8,091 bases of DNA from AC-32 sp035455445 (GTDB lineage Bacteria > Actinomycetota > Thermoleophilia > Gaiellales > Gaiellaceae), in the NCBI GenBank assembly GCA_035455445.1, contig DATIFC010000063.1:1-8091 (forward strand), given 5' to 3'. The notes under the pieces were generated by a model. The model saw only the letters and a program-made list of their open reading frames with translations, searched no databases and was not told where the DNA came from. How positions within the stretch are numbered: the stretch's first letter is position 1; the number at the start of each line of letters is the position of its first letter. Positions 6,345-8,091 of the stretch are shown piece after piece. A program made the translations under genes and the position numbers.

Positions 6345-6347
6345 TAT
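6342..6347 (+). promoter_or_regulatory. -10-like hexamer of the small-protein/methyltransferase operon, overlapping the upstream stop codon
   Basis: TAATAT, the closest match to the consensus TATAAT class in the window, starts with the TAA stop (6342-6344) of the GAF gene and ends seven bases before the ATG at 6355. This predicts a leaderless transcript for the operon. No Shine-Dalgarno sequence and no clear -35 are seen. Confidence 0.55.
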
Positions 6348-6354
6348 CCCGGCC

Positions 6355-6507
6355 ATGGCACCGCTCGACTACCTCGACGCCGGCTCGGGGAGCATGCTGC
6401 TCCAGATCATCCTCGGCGGCGTGGCGGCCATCGGGGTGACCGCGAAGCTGACGTGGCGGCGTTTCTTGCGAGCCCTGCGCATCCGCAGGGATGACGACGA
6501 GACCTAG
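6355..6507 (+). CDS. 50-residue single-pass membrane protein with YLDAGSGS motif
   Basis: A short gene encoding 50 residues, beginning MAPLDYLDAGSGSMLLQ. Residues 6-13 (YLDAGSGS) match a motif I recall in a widespread group of tiny bacterial membrane proteins that usually read Y-[IL]-D-P-G-[ST]-G-S; here Pro is Ala. Residues 14-33 are one hydrophobic helix (MLLQIILGGVAAIGVTAKLT), followed by a strongly basic segment WRRFLRALRIRR and an acidic DDDET end. By the positive-inside rule the motif faces outside and the Arg-rich tail faces the cytoplasm. Support for it being real: a -10 hexamer correctly placed before its ATG, no other gene in this interval, and its last 17 bases overlapping the start of the methyltransferase gene. 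In similar small proteins I recall neighbours encoding sulfatase-like or methyltransferase proteins, which fits here. The function is unknown. Confidence 0.8.
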   Translation: MAPLDYLDAGSGSMLLQIILGGVAAIGVTAKLTWRRFLRALRIRRDDDET

Positions 6508-7852
6508 CTCGGCCAGGACCCCCGAGCCGGCCTCGTTCCGCGACCCGGAGGCCCGCGTCGTCTACTCGCCCGAGGGCGAGGTGCTGCGTGAGCTCTCGCC
6601 GCGCGGGCGCGAGGACTGGGATGCGCTCGAGTCGGCGCGCTTCTTCCGGCGCGCGCTCGAGGACGGACGCATCGTCGCGACCGAGGAGGTGGAGCCGGGT
6701 GTGCTCCGGCACGAGCGGCTGCCGTTCGTCTCGTACCCGTACGAGTGGCCCTTCGAGATGCTGCGCGAGGCCGCGCTGCTCCAGCTCGGCCTCCTCGACG
6801 AGGCGCTGAGCGAAGGCTTCGTGCTCAAGGACGGCACGCCCTACAACGTCCAGTGGCGCGGCTCCGAGCCGGTGTTCGTCGACGTCGGCTCGTTCGAACG
6901 GCTGCGGGCAGGTGAGCCTTGGGCCGGCTACCGCCAGTTCTGCGCGCTCTTCCTCTATCCGCTGATGCTGCAGGCCTACCGCGGCGTCGCGCCGCAGCCG
7001 CTCCTGCGCGGCAGCCTCGAGGGGATCGAGCCGAGCCAGGCGCGGGCGCTGCTGCCGCGCTTCCGCCGCGGCGTCCTCACGCACGTCGTCCTGCACGACC
7101 GGCTCGAGGCCAAGCACGCCGACCGCCGCCGCGACGTCCGCTCCGAGCTGAAGGCGGCGGGGTTCAAGAAGGAGCTGATCCAGGCGAACGTGCGCCGGCT
7201 GCGGAAGCTCGTCAACCGGCTCTCTCCGAGGCGCGGCCGCTCCGAGTGGGCCGGCTACCGCGAGGCGGCGCCGTACAGCGAGGAGGACGCCGAGCGGAAG
7301 GAGCGGTTCGTCCGCGGGGCCGGGAGCGCGCGGCTCGCGTGGGATCTGGGCGCGAACGACGGCCGCTTCTCGCGCGCTCTCGACGCGGAGTACGTGGTCG
7401 CGGTCGACGGGGACGAGCGCGTGGTCGGCGAGCTGTACGGGGCCCTGCGCTCGGAGGGGTCGAAGACGACCCTGCCGCTCGTCGTCGACCTGGCTGACTC
7501 CTCGCCCGCCCGCGGCTGGCGCGGCATCGAGCGGCGGCGCCTGGAGGACCGCGGCCGTCCCGACCTCGTGCTCTGCCTGGCGCTCGTGCACCACCTGGCG
7601 ATCGGGCGCAACGTGCCCTTCGGCGAGCTCGTCGGCTGGCTGCGGAGCCTGGGCGGGCGGCTGGTGATCGAGTTCGCCGACCGCGACGACCGGATGGTGG
7701 CGCGGCTGCTCGCGGCGAAGCGGGCGGAGGTGCACGAGTCCTACGGGCGCGAGGAGTTCGAGCGTGCCCTCCGCCAGGGCTTCGAGATCGAACGCAGCGA
7801 GGAGCTCGGCTCCGGGACGCGCACGCTCTACCTCGCCAAGCCGCGTTCGTGA
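6491..7852 (+). CDS. Two-domain protein: kinase-like N-terminal motif region fused to class I SAM-dependent methyltransferase
   Basis: A 453-residue cytoplasmic protein of a family often annotated as SAM-dependent methyltransferase or nodulation protein NoeA-like. The N-terminal half carries its diagnostic blocks: FRDPEARVVYSPEGEVLREL (16-35), LPFVSYPYEWPFEMLREAAL (77-96), LKDGTPYNVQWRG (112-124), PVFVDVGSFE (127-136) and WAGYRQFCALFLYPL (144-158). The D114-x4-N119 and D131-V-G spacing matches the catalytic loop and DFG-like motif of protein-kinase/APH-fold enzymes, though the usual His before the Asp is Leu112. The C-terminal half is a Rossmann methyltransferase: motif I AWDLGANDGRFS (283-294), acidic D306 at the end of strand 2, and PDLVLCLALVHHLAIG (357-372). 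The substrate is unknown. The ATG start lies inside the preceding small gene (17-nt overlap) with no spaced Shine-Dalgarno sequence, so translational coupling is likely. The TGA stop overlaps the next gene's GTG. Confidence 0.88.
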   Translation: MTTRPSSARTPEPASFRDPEARVVYSPEGEVLRELSPRGREDWDALESARFFRRALEDGRIVATEEVEPGVLRHERLPFVSYPYEWPFEMLREAALLQLGLLDEALSEGFVLKDGTPYNVQWRGSEPVFVDVGSFERLRAGEPWAGYRQFCALFLYPLMLQAYRGVAPQPLLRGSLEGIEPSQARALLPRFRRGVLTHVVLHDRLEAKHADRRRDVRSELKAAGFKKELIQANVRRLRKLVNRLSPRRGRSEWAGYREAAPYSEEDAERKERFVRGAGSARLAWDLGANDGRFSRALDAEYVVAVDGDERVVGELYGALRSEGSKTTLPLVVDLADSSPARGWRGIERRRLEDRGRPDLVLCLALVHHLAIGRNVPFGELVGWLRSLGGRLVIEFADRDDRMVARLLAAKRAEVHESYGREEFERALRQGFEIERSEELGSGTRTLYLAKPRS

Positions 7853-8091
7853 GCGCGCGGCTGGGCCCGCCGCTGCGGCAGGCCGGCCTGCACCTGCTCG
7901 TCCTCTGGTCGTTCGCGGTGGCGCAGCCGCTCTTCGAGCTGCTCGGCAAGAACGGCGAGTTCTTCGCAGCCCGCGGCTCGACGCGCTGGGACGCCGTCGT
8001 CTTCGCACTCGTGCTGGCGTTCGTGCCCCCGGCGGCGCTCCTGGGGATCGAGTGGCTGGCGGGGCCGCTCCGTTGGCTCGTCCACGCCCTG
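7849..8091 (+). CDS. Polytopic membrane protein, N-terminal fragment (probable membrane-bound sulfatase-like protein; cut by window edge)
   Basis: An open frame of 81 codons starts at a GTG overlapping the methyltransferase stop as GTGA and runs to the right edge without a stop. It begins with a basic segment (VSARLGPPLRQ) and then two hydrophobic helices: about residues 13-33 (GLHLLVLWSFAVAQPLFELLG) and about 48-71 (DAVVFALVLAFVPPAALLGIEWLA). The short loop between them, KNGEFFAARGSTRWD, together with AQPLFELLG resembles the N-terminus of actinobacterial membrane proteins that carry a C-terminal extracytoplasmic sulfatase/alkaline-phosphatase-superfamily domain. That catalytic domain is not in the window, so the assignment rests on recollection of the N-terminal pattern and on gene order. 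The 4-nt overlap indicates co-translation with the methyltransferase. It is the third gene of the operon starting at 6355. Confidence 0.7.
   Translation, partial: MSARLGPPLRQAGLHLLVLWSFAVAQPLFELLGKNGEFFAARGSTRWDAVVFALVLAFVPPAALLGIEWLAGPLRWLVHAL

Noticed and set aside
6407..8008. 533-codon minus-strand open frame across the methyltransferase operon
   Set aside because: It is a shadow of the plus-strand genes; composition is typical of antisense GC-rich sequence and it crosses two real gene junctions.
1..8091. Very frequent GAGCTC and CTCGAG hexamers suggesting a dispersed DNA motif
   Set aside because: They follow from Glu-Leu and Leu-Glu dipeptides written with the preferred codons GAG and CTC, and are frame-linked in the real genes.

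Overview
This is a high-GC window, by eye around 70% G+C with strong third-position GC bias. It looks like chromosomal DNA from a high-GC actinobacterium. The cyclase–ATPase–TPR protein, the unknown signal-peptide protein and the leaderless gene starts suggest the Thermoleophilia (Solirubrobacterales/Gaiellales), but that placement is inference from resemblance. No tRNA, rRNA, CRISPR array, insertion sequence or phage gene was seen. Coding density is very high and the largest gap between genes is 62 bp.

Layout. (1) On the minus strand, 2265 down to the left edge holds the first 755 residues of a regulator: a class III cyclase-like domain, then an AAA-type ATPase, then helical repeats. (2) Divergent from it across 62 bp is a phosphomannomutase/phosphoglucomutase (2328-3683). 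(3) Next is a LysR-type regulator (3712-4692), flanked on both sides by candidate LysR operators of T-N11-A form. (4) A membrane-anchored exported protein of unknown function follows (4741-5415). (5) Then comes a two-gene unit: a hotdog-fold thioesterase (5425-5883) and a GAF protein related to free methionine-(R)-sulfoxide reductase (5880-6344, TTG start, 4-nt overlap). (6) The right end is a three-gene overlapping operon running off the window: a 50-residue single-pass membrane protein with a YLDAGSGS motif (6355-6507), a two-domain protein with a kinase-like catalytic-loop motif fused to a SAM-dependent methyltransferase (6491-7852), and the start of a polytopic membrane protein resembling the N-terminus of membrane-bound sulfatase-like proteins (7849-8091 and beyond).

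Regulatory logic. Each inferred transcription unit has a TANNNT -10-like hexamer ending about 4-10 nt before its first start codon, in several cases exactly 6-7 nt, and has no Shine-Dalgarno sequence. This is the arrangement of leaderless mRNAs. Genes inside units lack the hexamer and instead overlap the previous stop codon, implying translational coupling. The pattern divides the window into six transcription units.

The part most worth following is the right-hand operon. Its gene order (tiny membrane protein, kinase-like/methyltransferase fusion, probable membrane sulfatase-like protein) looks like a functional cassette whose biochemical role is, to my knowledge, not established.
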